Assembly (NCBI GenBank): GCA_001599715.1
Contig: BCHU01000015.1
Location: 186,001-250,000 of the forward strand
Direction of reading: 5' to 3'
From: Phaeotremella fagi
Lineage: Eukaryota; Basidiomycota; Tremellomycetes; Tremellales; Phaeotremellaceae
DNA length: 64,000 nt
Shown: one piece after another, positions 12,485 to 22,849 of the stretch
Numbering within the stretch: position 1 is the stretch's first letter
How the letters are laid out: each line of letters begins with the position of its first letter
Made by a program: the position numbers and the translations under genes
Notes under the pieces: model-generated
The model's input: the letters and a program-made list of their open reading frames with translations, nothing else
What the model was told of the DNA's origin: nothing
Databases searched by the model: none

Positions 12485-13866
12485 TTACAAAATATCTACC
12501 TCATGTCAGCGTTCCATCAGTTGATCAAAATTCGACCTACCTCCACAAGCCTCACAATAGATCGGGTCGTCTAAGAAAGGGAATTTGATTTCCAACTTGT
12601 CTTGAAACTCCTCGAGAGTTTTCAAAGAATCTTTTGAAAAGAGATCAGGTTGTTTTAGTCGTTCTTGAAATATGGGATTAACCACTTCCAAAATATCTCT
12701 TTGAATATCATCTTTACGCTCCAAGATCAGTTTGCGAGCTTTTTTCCCGTCGTTTGATTTCTTTGCTTCTTGTATAGCTGCACTGAAACACCACTTGGGA
12801 ATAGCGATATTCCAACCGTATTGGGATGCGCCGAAATGTATGTTTTCACGTTTTAAAGATTCTTTGACGAAACCACCAATAGTTTTGATCATTAACTCGT
12901 AGGCGATATCTTTTGTAGCACCTTCAATTTGAGGCATTTGATTCGAGAAAGAGATGTTCTGTTGGATATTGGAGTTACGAGCGATGAACTTTTCGATAGA
13001 GTGATGATTAGTGATATACATTGTGTCGCTCCTAGTAAAGAGTTCTTCGAGCACTTTATGTTCCTCATAAATTGATCCAAGCTTCATAGTTTCATCTTCA
13101 TCTAATGCGAAATCATCGAATGGCCAATCAAAGCAAACTTTGTTGAAGCGGGAGCCAGAGTCTAGACCGTGAAGCATATCGAATAGAGGATCACCCCAAA
13201 GATCTTCGTCTTTTTCAAAGTAAAGCATCCCCTGTCCTTCTCCTTTAAAACATAGATTTCTGAGGTTGGGGAGTACCAGACCATCGGTGAAATCGTCAAT
13301 CTCTCCAGCAAAATCTCTGAATGATTCATATTCGTCAAAAAAACAATCTTTGATAACCAGCGTGTTGATATGATTGAACGGTGATAATCGACGATTGGTC
13401 TTCGAGATTCTACCAAATTTCTCAGGTGCGAATTGCCACAATTTACGATCCCATTGATCATTCTCCAGTGTACCTTTGACATTAAGACCTCTCAACCAGT
13501 GGCAATCGTCGGAAAGATGAAAAAAGACCTTGGTCTTTTTGTTGAGAAAGAACCTGTTGTACATGATTGGAGTAGCGACATCGTAGATGCTTCTCGAACA
13601 AAGTTGAACTTTTCCAAGCGTTGACATTGACCCCTGATCTCGAAGTTGGATGCAGATCTGACCGATGACTTCATCTGGGAAGATTGGTGGAGATGTGATC
13701 TTTTTAGACTTCTTCGACTAAGAGGTTTTAGACTTTCAGTGGATATCCTTCAGATACCTTTCTCAGCCGGACTAACCTTCTTCTTCTTCTTCTTCTTTTT
13801 CGGTTTTGTTCGAGCTGAAGCTGCAGCTGGATCTGTTATTGGGATTGGATCGGGGACAGGCTGCAT
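12485..13866 (-). CDS. F-box-like/CxxCG family protein, copy D
   Basis: Three exons: 13866-13777, 13717-12541, 12495-12485. The first exon codes 30 residues ending in eight lysines (NLS-like), then SKKSKKITSPP leads to the F-box-like block (IFPDEVIGQICIQLRDQ, STLGKVQLCSRSIYDVATP, IMYNRFFLN). Further blocks: CHWLRGLNV, RRLSPFNHINTLVIKDCFF, GLVLPNLRNLCFK, KVCFDWPFDDFALD, YITNHH, YGWNIAIPKWCF, FPFLDD and the terminus YCEACGDIL. About 425 residues. It and copy E are the closest pair, with equal exon structure and a Lys-rich leader. The first intron uses a gttagt donor, which is less usual. Nuclear location is an inference from the lysine tract. Confidence 0.76.
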
Positions 13867-14437
13867 GTTAGTTGGGAAATAAAATGATCAGATAAAAGAC
13901 AAGTTGATGAAGTTATTGATGAGGTTTAACGATTTTCTATCTCCTTTCTGAATGTGGCAGATGAGATTTTCCGAAATGTTACTCGCTATCATCAAAATGA
14001 CCAGTATGTTTGGGTATATGTGCATGATGAATAATAAGTCAAAGCTACATAAGTGGAAACTAGAGCATGGCATGATTGTGGATCCCAATCCATCCGTATT
14101 CTTTTTTGTTTGCTGATTTTTGGTGTTCATCTGTAATGTTTATTCTTTGTTCAATTCGTATCGCCTGGTTAAAACCAATTTTGACTCTGACGTTATCGAT
14201 CGTTGGGTTGTGATTTGGAAAGTTGTGATGTATTTGTTTGCTGTAAGCTCTTGTTAATGAATAATTGATTCGATTTACATTGTTGAGCTCCTTTTCTCTC
14301 AGTGCAGAATGGATAATGACGATAATGATCTGTCTGGAATTACATGATTTGGATTTGATTGAAACGATATGTTGAAAGTCCATTACGTGATATGAGAGAA
14401 AGGATTAATGATTAAAGGTGGTCTGTAAGCTGTGTAT
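13867..14437. other. Spacer between copies D and E
   Basis: 570 bases with the 3' flank of E (including the duplicated block at 14041-14096) and the promoter of D. No gene seen. Confidence 0.4.
14041..14096. repeat. Duplicated 3'-flank block, copy 2
   Basis: Counterpart of 12103-12159; starts AAAGCTACATAAGTGGAAAC and ends CCATCCG. It lies about 340 bases downstream of the stop of copy E, as its partner lies downstream of copy D. Confidence 0.75.
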
Positions 14438-15860
14438 CTACAAAACATCTGTTTCTTATCAGCTCTCATCCATATCAAACTAAATTCAGACATACCTCCA
14501 CAAGCCTTGCACAAAGTCTTCTTCTTCAAAAACGGATCCTTGATCTCAAGCTTCTTTTGAAAGTCTTCGACGGTTTTGATCGATTCTCGATCAAAATAAT
14601 TAGGTTGTTTCAAGCGATCTTCAAAAATTGGGGTGACGAGTTCCCTGATCGCCTTCTCGATCTCCAAAGCACGCTCCATCATAAGTTTACCAATTTTCTT
14701 GTTCTCCTTATCCTTATCATCCCATTTTTTGACAGCTTCTATTTGTGGGTTGAAGCACCAAAGTGGAATCATGACTATCCAACCGTGTTCAGATCCCGTC
14801 CAGTGAGAGTTGGATGGTCTGAGAGATTTACGAACGAGATCGGAGATTGATTTCAGCATCGTCTGGTAAGCTTTGTCGAATTCTCCAAGGTGAAGGTAAT
14901 ACTTGGAGAAACTGATATCATGTTGAATATTGGTGTTACGGCAGATAGAACTGTTGATGACATTATGATTGGTGATGGACATCGTATCACTCATAGCCAT
15001 AAGTTGACTGAAGAAAACGGGTTCTCCAAAAATGTCGCCAAATTTCATTCCTTCAAAATCATCCAAAGCGAAATCATCGAATGGCCAATCAAAACAAGCG
15101 TTTTGAAATCGACAACCAGCGTCTAAACCTTCGAACATGTCATGAAGAAAGTAATCCTCAACTTCATCACCATTCTCATCCATACAATCGAATCTCATCC
15201 CATCTCCTAATCCCTTAAAGCACAAATTCTTGAGGTTTGGAAGTAGGAGTCCATCAGTCTCTTCATCGATTTTTCGAGCATGATCTCGAAAGGAGTCATA
15301 GGAGTCAAAGAAGCAATCTTCAATGACAAGAGTGTGAATATGATTGAAAGGTGATAATCGACAAATCGTTTTTGAAACACCACCTTTTGTTTGAGTTTGA
15401 CCATCACCAGTGGATTTACGAGGTTTGGTTGGCGAATACTGCCAAACCTTACAATCCCATTTCCCGTCTTCACGAGAACTCTTAACCTTGAGTCCCTTCA
15501 ACCATTTTTTATCGTCGAAAAGATGGAAAAAGAGTTTGGTTCGTTTGTTGAGAATGAATCGGTTGTACATGATCGGTGTAGCGATTTCATAAACTCCTTT
15601 GGAACAGAGTTGGACGTTACCAAGAGTCGCCATCAAACCTTGATCACGAAGGTGGAAACAGATAGATCCAATGATTTCGTTAGGGAAAGTAGGAGGTGGA
15701 ATGGGTTTCTTTGTTGTTTTTGACTGTAAGGTATATCAATTAAGATGTAGCTCTCTATGATAATCTGAATTCGACATACCTTCTTTTTAGTAGTGGTTTT
15801 TGTTAAATTTGAAGCTGGAGCTGGGACTGAAGCTGGAAGAGGATCGGATGGAGTGTCCAT
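14438..15860 (-). CDS. F-box-like/CxxCG family protein, copy E
   Basis: Three exons: 15860-15780 (27 residues, MDTPSDPLPASVPAP..., ending KKK), 15723-14496, 14448-14438. F-box-like block: FPNEIIGSICFHLRDQ, MATLGNVQLCSKGVYEIATP, IMYNRFILN. Then KKWLKGLKV, a short insert with GDGQTQTKGG not seen in copy D, CRLSPFNHIHTLVIEDCFF, LLLPNLKNLCFK, CFDWPFDDFALD, SITNHN, HGWIVMIPLWCF, and the terminus LCKACGDVL. About 439 residues. Closest to D in both sequence and gene structure. If the last intron were retained the frame would run on for another 30 residues to 14383. Function unknown. Confidence 0.76.
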
Positions 15861-16202
15861 GGTGGAAAATGTACAATGTTCGCGGGCAGGCTATCACGGA
15901 CAGCTAATAGGGATTCTGTATTTACAATCGAAGCAAGTTATTATAAATGGGAATGTACTAAAATGAAAGAGAAGATGATTGAAAACTGTCGAGGTTGGAT
16001 GATATTCTACTGATCTTTTCGAATGTGGCAGACATTCAGTCCTCTCTCCACACCGAATACCTTCTTCAAGATAGATTCCCATTTATCTACTGGGACAGTA
16101 CTTGAGTTATCGACAGCTCATTCAGCCCCCTACACCATCACATTGATATCATCCCAGTGGGATTCTAGGACCTCCCGAAGCCTCGACTTTCTGACCGACA
16201 TC
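15861..16202. other. Spacer between copies E and F
   Basis: About 340 bases; promoter of E and 3' flank of F. Nothing recognisable. Confidence 0.35.
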
Positions 16203-17465
16203 TTAAATCTCACCTAATGGGGCGATAATCAGTATCTCCAAACCACCAGACGGGAACTTACCACCACAAGCCTCACATGTTCTACCGTACCTAACCTGAT
16301 CTCCAACATACAAATGAACTCCATCCAAGAGATCCTGAATCGTCAAAATCCCACGATCCTCAAACTCATTAGTGGCGTTCCGATAAGCCTCCAAGCACAG
16401 ATCATCATCCAACCGATCCTGAAACACTTTTCGCAGACTCTCTCGAATCCTTTTAAGAATTCTATCATTCTTTTCACTAACTTTTTCTTTCTCAACCATT
16501 CCATACTCGTTTCTAATAATTGGTGATAGTTTATCCCGCTTTTTCTTTGTAATATGTATATTCCATTCGAAATTCATCGATTGATCTTGAACCTTCGGTA
16601 AAGGTCTCAAAGATTCCCTAACGAAATCTCGAACCACTTCGTAGAACCTTTCAACCTTCGAACCATCCATAAAAACAGGATGATCAAAAGCAAACGAAAA
16701 TGTATTCTTAACTCCCGGCAGACCAGTGATCAACCGTTCATAAACCCCATGATGGGTTATCGACTCTACCCCACTCTCCCTCATCATCTTTATCAAACTC
16801 TCATACTCTCTTCGTCCATTGAAGAATCTCTTCTGTTGATCCATTCGAGGTGGGGTGAAACATACATTCTGGAATTTTGATGATGAGACTAGGGTGTCTA
16901 GCATATCAGTGATCAATGCGTTGTATCTTGCTGTGGTCTTTTGATGGATCCCCATCCCGTCTTTTTTGAAGACCAGATTCTGTAGGTTCGGGAGTAGTAA
17001 GTAACCTTGTTTCTCTGAATTGAGCTTTTCTGAGAATCGCTTGAAAGCTGTGAACTGGGAATAGAACGATTCTTCAATACTGATAGTCTTGATGAAATTC
17101 AGCGGTGATAGTCGTCGGTGATCTTCTGACACGATGAACCTCGGGTGATTGGAATCGACAGTAACACGATGATGCCCTACCTTCCCACCATCAACCCTGA
17201 TACCAGCAACCCATTGTTCATCATTGAAAAGTTGGAAGAACTGTTTACTGACTCTATGAAAAACGAACCGATTGTACAATACAGAAGTAGCGGTGTTGTA
17301 CACCTCCCTCGAGGTGAGTTGGAGATTATGAAGAGTTGCCAGTTGTTGTTCGTTTTTCAGATGTGTGCAAATCAGATAAACGATTTCCAACGGGAAGGGT
17401 TCTGGGAAGGGTTTCATGGTGGATTGGATTTCACTTTGAGAGATTACAAGATTTTCGACAGTCAT
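16203..17465 (-). CDS. F-box-like/CxxCG family protein, copy F
   Basis: Main exon 17465-16262 and last exon 16213-16203. Blocks: FPLEIVYLICTHLKNEQQL, LHNLQLTSREVYNTATSVLY, DEQWVAGIRV, HRRLSPLNFIKTISIEESF, LLLPNLQNLVFKK, KFQNVCF, SITHHG, and a terminus CEACGGEI. The IP-x-W-C-F block of copies B-E is replaced by a basic stretch (ITKKKRDK). The last intron is 48 bases, divisible by three and free of stops, so the unspliced message would give the same final residues (GEI) with a 16-residue insert. Start at 17465 is the first Met; a Met 16 residues in (MKPFPEPFPLE) is an alternative. Function unknown. Confidence 0.72.
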   Translation of the reverse strand: MTVENLVISQSEIQSTMKPFPEPFPLEIVYLICTHLKNEQQLATLHNLQLTSREVYNTATSVLYNRFVFHRVSKQFFQLFNDEQWVAGIRVDGGKVGHHRVTVDSNHPRFIVSEDHRRLSPLNFIKTISIEESFYSQFTAFKRFSEKLNSEKQGYLLLPNLQNLVFKKDGMGIHQKTTARYNALITDMLDTLVSSSKFQNVCFTPPRMDQQKRFFNGRREYESLIKMMRESGVESITHHGVYERLITGLPGVKNTFSFAFDHPVFMDGSKVERFYEVVRDFVRESLRPLPKVQDQSMNFEWNIHITKKKRDKLSPIIRNEYGMVEKEKVSEKNDRILKRIRESLRKVFQDRLDDDLCLEAYRNATNEFEDRGILTIQDLLDGVHLYVGDQVRYGRTCEACGGKFPSGGLEILIIAPLGEI

Positions 17466-17761
17466 TTTGGGATCGTGTAAAAGGACAAGTTTGTTGATTG
17501 ATGAGGCGAGAGATATGAGTAATCACGTACTGGATCCACGACTTGTCGACTCATCGCATCCTTTATCCAAATTCGTCACAGCTTTCCTTTCCTTTCTGAG
17601 ACCTTGTCAATCTTTTCAATGACGAAGAGTCTAACGTCTTGCAATTACGCATTACAATCCGCTCCATTTTGATATGGTCTGCTCTAGATAACATTGTCTG
17701 GTCCGAATGACACGGTTCATGATATCCCAAACCTATCTCATCCATTATATCCGATAAAACA

Positions 17762-18901
17762 TCATGACTGATCATCAGACTCCGGTTCCCAGATCTTAAT
17801 CACAACCTTCCCCCTAGCTCTCTTACTCAACAACACCTCATAACCCTCAACCGCATCCTCCAAACCAAAAGTCTGACCAATCCACGGACATATCAATCCA
17901 TCTTCACACATCTTCCCAACTTCTTTCATCTTCTCGAAATTAAACGGTGTAGAATGCATGTAATACCTTCTTCCACCTCTAACCGGCCAGATCGTGTTCC
18001 ACAAAGCCAAAAGACCGGTTGTTATCAATGAATGGGTGTAGCTGCCTACATTGATGAATACTGATTTGGAGGTTGAGTGGTTTGGTTTTAGATAGGTTTC
18101 GCATGATCTGTAGAGTTCTTGGGAGCCTAGTGTATCTAGAATAGCGTCGAATTGTCGAGATGAGAAATTGGATTTTAGATGATCCGTTAAAGACCCTTCT
18201 GTCAGATTGGTATAATCGATAACCTCATCTGCGCCAAGTGATAAAACTTTCTCCTTATTCCTTCCAGAGCAAACTCCAACAACTGCTCCTGCATTCCCAA
18301 CTTTTAACCGTAGGATCTGGATCAACAACGATCCAGCACCTCCACTCGCACCATTGACCAACACCCTTTTACCCAACAAACTACCTTCACCACCAAGATG
18401 CTTTTCAGCCGTTTGAGCTAATTTCAAAGCAGTCAACCCAGAACCGAACATCGTTGATGCGTGGGAATAATCGAATGTTTTGGTACGATTCAGAATAACA
18501 CATTGCGTTGAGGGGATAACTATGTATTCTGATAGACAACCTTTTCCGAGGATGTAAGAAGGGATTCGATCTGATCCAAATACCGATTTTCCAATTTGAT
18601 ATTCACTAGGTGATTTCGAGGAAGTCCCAACGATCACACCTGAGAATTCCATACCGGGTACACCACCATTAGGATTGATCCATCGTCTTAGCCATCCAGG
18701 GATGACTGAGGTCAACTGAAGTTCTGTCGCGTTTAGTGATACATGGGAAATTCGAACTAATAGATGCTCGACGGATTTGTTCTTGGAGACTGGTAATTCG
18801 GGTAATGGATATGATTTGTCCAAGGTGAGGAATGATGATAGTTTATCTTTACCTTGGTTCCAACTGGTGCTATACGTCCATGCTTGCATTGTGTCTGTCA
18901 T
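17762..18901 (-). CDS. Zinc-less MDR oxidoreductase (quinone reductase/reticulon-4-interacting-like)
   Basis: Single-exon, 379 residues, NAD(P)H-dependent oxidoreductase of the medium-chain dehydrogenase/reductase superfamily. N-terminal GroES-like half: VRISHVSLNATELQL, PGMEFSGVIVG, YQIGKSVFGS, GCLSEYIVIP. Central Rossmann half: STMFGSGLTALKLAQ, then RVLVNGASGGAGSLLIQILR, the glycine-rich nucleotide site, followed by GADEVIDYT. C-terminal RGKVVIKI is the usual end of the family. The structural cysteines of zinc alcohol dehydrogenases are not seen. It sits within the F-box-like array as a probable bystander. The substrate (quinone or enone) is unknown. Confidence 0.88.
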   Translation of the reverse strand: MTDTMQAWTYSTSWNQGKDKLSSFLTLDKSYPLPELPVSKNKSVEHLLVRISHVSLNATELQLTSVIPGWLRRWINPNGGVPGMEFSGVIVGTSSKSPSEYQIGKSVFGSDRIPSYILGKGCLSEYIVIPSTQCVILNRTKTFDYSHASTMFGSGLTALKLAQTAEKHLGGEGSLLGKRVLVNGASGGAGSLLIQILRLKVGNAGAVVGVCSGRNKEKVLSLGADEVIDYTNLTEGSLTDHLKSNFSSRQFDAILDTLGSQELYRSCETYLKPNHSTSKSVFINVGSYTHSLITTGLLALWNTIWPVRGGRRYYMHSTPFNFEKMKEVGKMCEDGLICPWIGQTFGLEDAVEGYEVLLSKRARGKVVIKIWEPESDDQS

Positions 18902-19052
18902 ATTTCAAGAATGAAAGTATAGTTGTTGGATGAAAATCATCGATAGACCGTAATTTACGCGTAGGCGTTAGAAAACCGGCCGACGGTCATTTAAAATGGA
19001 CAGCATCATGCATAAAGATCTTTCTATGCTTAAATACATTAATTACGATAAA

Positions 19053-20109
19053 TCACAAGAGGAATCTGAGGCAAGTCAAGAATGTCAACATCATCAACAC
19101 GGAATCACCTCTCGATGGGATGGTGCCCGAGATCTTCGTTGCTGACTGCGAAGGGGAAGATAAGGTGGATGTACTAGTATTATTTCCAGTTGGGATGGTA
19201 GTATTTCTAAACCTTCAGCAAGTCAACTAGAAACAAAGACTCACGTCGTCAGATATCTAACGTTACTGATACCCAAGCTGCCGTTCCCATTGACTAATTC
19301 TATAGTATTCTGAGCACCCCAAACCAACGGACCGAAATATAGTACCTCAAAATCTGAAGGAATGGGACTGTAAGCGTTGAAATTGAAAACAGTGTTATTG
19401 GACGAGATGTTGAAGGCCTAAGTCCCGTATGTTGATCCGACCGAACCGAGAATCTGAACTAGTGAGGTGTTGGATGGTGGAGTTAACGACAAGTTAGCGT
19501 TGGATGTAACGGTTTTTAGAGCGGAACCTGTTTGGTTGGTATAAGTGACGTTGTGATCTTCCCAGTTGATAAGATTGGAAACGAGAGCGGAAGGATATGA
19601 GATCAACTCATAGCTAATGATCAGCCAGTATCTAACGATCTTACTTACCCATTGATACCACCCAGATCTACACCAACTATCATCGCTGACATGACGATAG
19701 AACCTTCTTGAATCAAAGTGACGTTGAGATCATGCCAACCAACCCCCAACCCAGAGATGTTGCCTAACAACCCACCTCCGCCCCCGACATTCTGTGTCTT
19801 CCCATCGACAGTTATACCAACAACACTAGAGTTGGTTGTACTACTAGCAGACAGGTTTTGATTTTCACTTGGCGATTGACCTAACCCGGATAGAATGATC
19901 GAAGAACCGTAGAAATGATAACTGAAACCTGAATTGATGGTTGTTGTCGTCAACCAATTTGAATCAGTTGGTTGCCAACCCGAAGTGTAGTTGAGAAGTG
20001 GCGAGAATGGACTGAGAATTGCTCTATAGTCTGCAGCAATAAGAGGTAGTAGGATAAGGAAGAGTATGAGCATCTTGAAGCGAATTGGAGAAGGATAGCA
20101 AAAGGCCAA
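19053..20109 (-). CDS. Secreted GPI-anchored beta-sandwich-like protein with an in-frame TAG
   Basis: Three exons: 20109-19649, 19613-19245, 19173-19053. The N-terminus carries a signal peptide (MLILFLILLPLIAADYR, Met at 20073 or the upstream Met at 20109). The body is rich in Asn, Ser, Thr and NxT/S sites, with WQPTDSNWLTTT and GWHDLNVTL, as in the fungal secreted family of tandem carbohydrate-binding-like domains. In exon 2, after GSVGSTYGT, a TAG at 19418-19420 interrupts the frame, yet the same frame continues for 57 codons of similar composition (FNISSN, YFGPLVWG). It then splices at a good GTGAGT donor into an exon ending SVLMMLTFLTCLRFLL-stop, a typical GPI-attachment tail. So the gene is a nonsense allele, a readthrough gene or a base error. 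If truncated it ends at 19418 and loses its anchor. Confidence 0.62.
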
Positions 20110-20800
20110 ATAGATAAATTAAGATGGATCAAAGTAAAAGCTTTTCATTGTTGCTTTGAAACAACTTAGATTAGATCTCCCCCCTTTCCCGTGTATGCTG
20201 TGCTATTAGTGCATAAATATAGCTGGAACATAATAACTTCGCTTTGTATGCAACTTCGGAATGTACGGTCAACCTGTTGTGAAGTCGGAATCGACTAGAA
20301 GGTACAGTATATCAATCCGAAGAAAGCGTCTTCATTTACAGGGTGCTCGTTCTATTGGAAGACTGAAGATAGTGATTACGACACAAATGTGATATCAGGT
20401 CACAGAACCTTTTTTGGTATACTGTAAATGCTCAATCGCATGATGGGAACGAGATGATTGAGATACCATACTCATTTGACATCTTCACTGTACCCGTCCA
20501 ACGAGACACCTAGAGACATGACGAAAGTTGCATAGGTTTACTGAAAAACTGAAAAAGGAAAAATAATACGGTATATTTGACTAGTACCTCCCGGAACGCA
20601 ATAGAAAACGACGACTCGTTAAGAATCTTTCTGAGAAGGTATCAATGAAGCTTCTAGAAAGGGTTTTCGTTTTTGTCTGGTCTGATTTTTGTTTTGTCTG
20701 ATTGATGAAGGTGTTTCGTAAGGAAATGAAGCGAGAGAGAAAAGTAGGTCAAATTCATTATTGATATCGATGTTGAAAGAAGATGGTGTCTTGAGTAGCT
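20110..20800. other. Intergenic region
   Basis: Promoter of the secreted protein and 3' flank of copy G. If the last intron of copy G is not spliced, its frame extends to 20619. Confidence 0.35.
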
Positions 20801-22037
20801 TCAAACTGGATCTGTATTCATCAGAGACAGCCAAAAATGGAAACTCACTTCCACAAGCTTTACAAGGTCCACGATAACCCTCATCACCAGGAAAGTATAG
20901 CTTATAATTCTTCTCGATATCAATCCACAGATTTGCCTTGTACTCATTCAATTCTTCATCATCGGTTTCCTCTGGGAACTTTTCCCTCCAATGTAGTTCA
21001 CAGTCAGCCTTGATTTCGATCTCGAACAGTTGGCGAATGTGAGTGATGAGTTCCTCAGACATGGGTTTGTCATCCTCTTGTAGAAAGATCCATTCTGGGA
21101 GATGGATGTTCCATTTGCGTTCTGGATTGTTGGTAAAACCAAATCGTAAGGCTGGATCTTTGGAAAAGGACGCTCCATATACCATTCCACTGGATCGAAC
21201 GACGTTGTTGGCCAGATTCGGTGGCATTTTTCGGATACACGGGTTCAGAGATGTGTGATATTCGATGGGGGTGTGACTTTCAACACCAGCATTTACATAG
21301 TTGTGAGTGGTGATTGACTTTGTACTACTCATATTGATGAGAAGAGATAACGCCTTTTTACCCCACGAATCCCATTTCCACCGCCAGTCTGTCTCGTCCC
21401 AAGCGGGATAGTCGAAACAAACATGAGAGAACTTTCCTCCGCAATCGATGGCTTTGATTAACTGAGGATGAAATTGATCGTAATCATTTTGAACTTTGTC
21501 GCGTAAGCGTTCGTCCTCCAAGGCTGATCGAGTAAGAACCAAGTATTGAAATTTTGGAAGTAATCGGTAACCTATTTCTTCGATAGATGAAGCACTTTCA
21601 GCAAATGCTGACATTTCGTTTGTTAGACCTTCTTCAATCACAAGTCTTTCGATAAAATTGAATGGTGATAATCTTCGGTAAGTTCTTCCACCCTTCTCCG
21701 TCGTATGCCAGACCTGTATCAACTTGTCTTTGGAATGAGTAAAGTCTAAACCCTGAAACCATTTGTCATCTTCAAATAACTTAAAAAACGAAGCTGTTCG
21801 ATTGTTGTAAGTGAAGGTTCCGTAAAGAAGAGGAGCTGCTAGACGATAGCTTGCTCTACAGACTCTTTGAATGATCGATAGAGTTTGAACAGCTTGATCA
21901 ATGTGAAGTTGATGGATGACGCGTTCAATGATGTCGATTGGAAGGGGACGAGGGAGTTTCTGAAAGATGGTAAGGTTACTACCCCAGGGTGTTCCTACAC
22001 ATATAAACCCACAATCCTGTCTGCAATCTTGTTCCAT
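20801..22037 (-). CDS. F-box-like/CxxCG family protein, copy G
   Basis: Main exon 22037-20849, proposed last exon 20811-20801 (37-base intron, gtgagt donor, tacag acceptor), terminus CKACGNPV. Without splicing it would run to 20619. Blocks: PLPIDIIERVIHQLHIDQ, LSIIQRVCRASYRLAAPLLY (the clearest F-box-like ending of the set), DDKWFQGLDF, YRRLSPFNFIERLVIEE, RLLPKFQYLVLT, KFSHVCFDYP, SITTHN, WNIHLPEWIF. About 400 residues; the most divergent member, separated from copy F by two other genes. The first 25 residues (Cys-rich leader) are doubtful and could be 5' leader. Confidence 0.7.
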
Positions 22038-22849
22038 TCTCTTGTAGTATCATCTAAAATAACCTTGGTATACGAGCCAACTTCGTTTCCGTCTTCGCGT
22101 TTCGGTTTTTCAATTTTGTGAAATGATTTTAACTGTTGCCCGTTAGCTCAATACAGTATCGCAATATGGTAATGGTATCGAGGGATCATCTCACCTTCAT
22201 TGCGAGAGCTATCTATATGAATTGGATAGAGAATAAACAAACTTGATTTGGGAAAGATAATTTGATTCATCAAGAGAGAGTAGTTAGCTGGATACGGTAT
22301 CTGAAACACTCATTGTTTTGTGGCGAAAGGTTCTTCAACGATACTGTCTTTTGAATGCCACTTGTTATTTTGCCCTGCAACTGGCATGTTAATTTCCTCT
22401 CTAATCACAGTTCGACTCCCACTTAGATTTTAAACGGTTTACCCTAACAATCGAAATAAAGTTGTAAAACCCCCTTTGAAAAGGAAGGAGTATGAACCAG
22501 GTCCCGTTACTGTATTGACGTTCTCGCTAACAAATATACTGTACAAGCTGCCTCCAAAATGTCTACAGTACATACAGTATTCCCCGATATGAGTCTTGAT
22601 CCATACTTACTTTTCTTCCATTTAATGCCCGAAATCATTTATTTGAAATTCATTAGAATCATTCTGCGAAGGCGACTTTGAGTGGAATAAACACAAATAT
22701 AACATTTATCGGACTAATCCTGAGCGCAAGAAGCCCAACTTTTTCCTAAATGGAACTCACTCTTCTAATGCAATCTTGTAATTTCTACATACTTTTAAGA
22801 AAGTGAACACTTCACTAGCTTCCCCCTCTCTTTCCTCCACCACCAACAA
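22038..22849. promoter_or_regulatory. Divergent intergenic region
   Basis: About 810 bases between the starts of copy G (minus) and the basic disordered protein (plus). It probably holds both promoters. No coding or RNA feature recognised. Confidence 0.35.

Noticed and set aside
19418..19420. TAG as a recoded sense codon or selenocysteine-like signal
   Set aside because: No recoding element or known precedent in this group is visible; a point mutation or base error is simpler.
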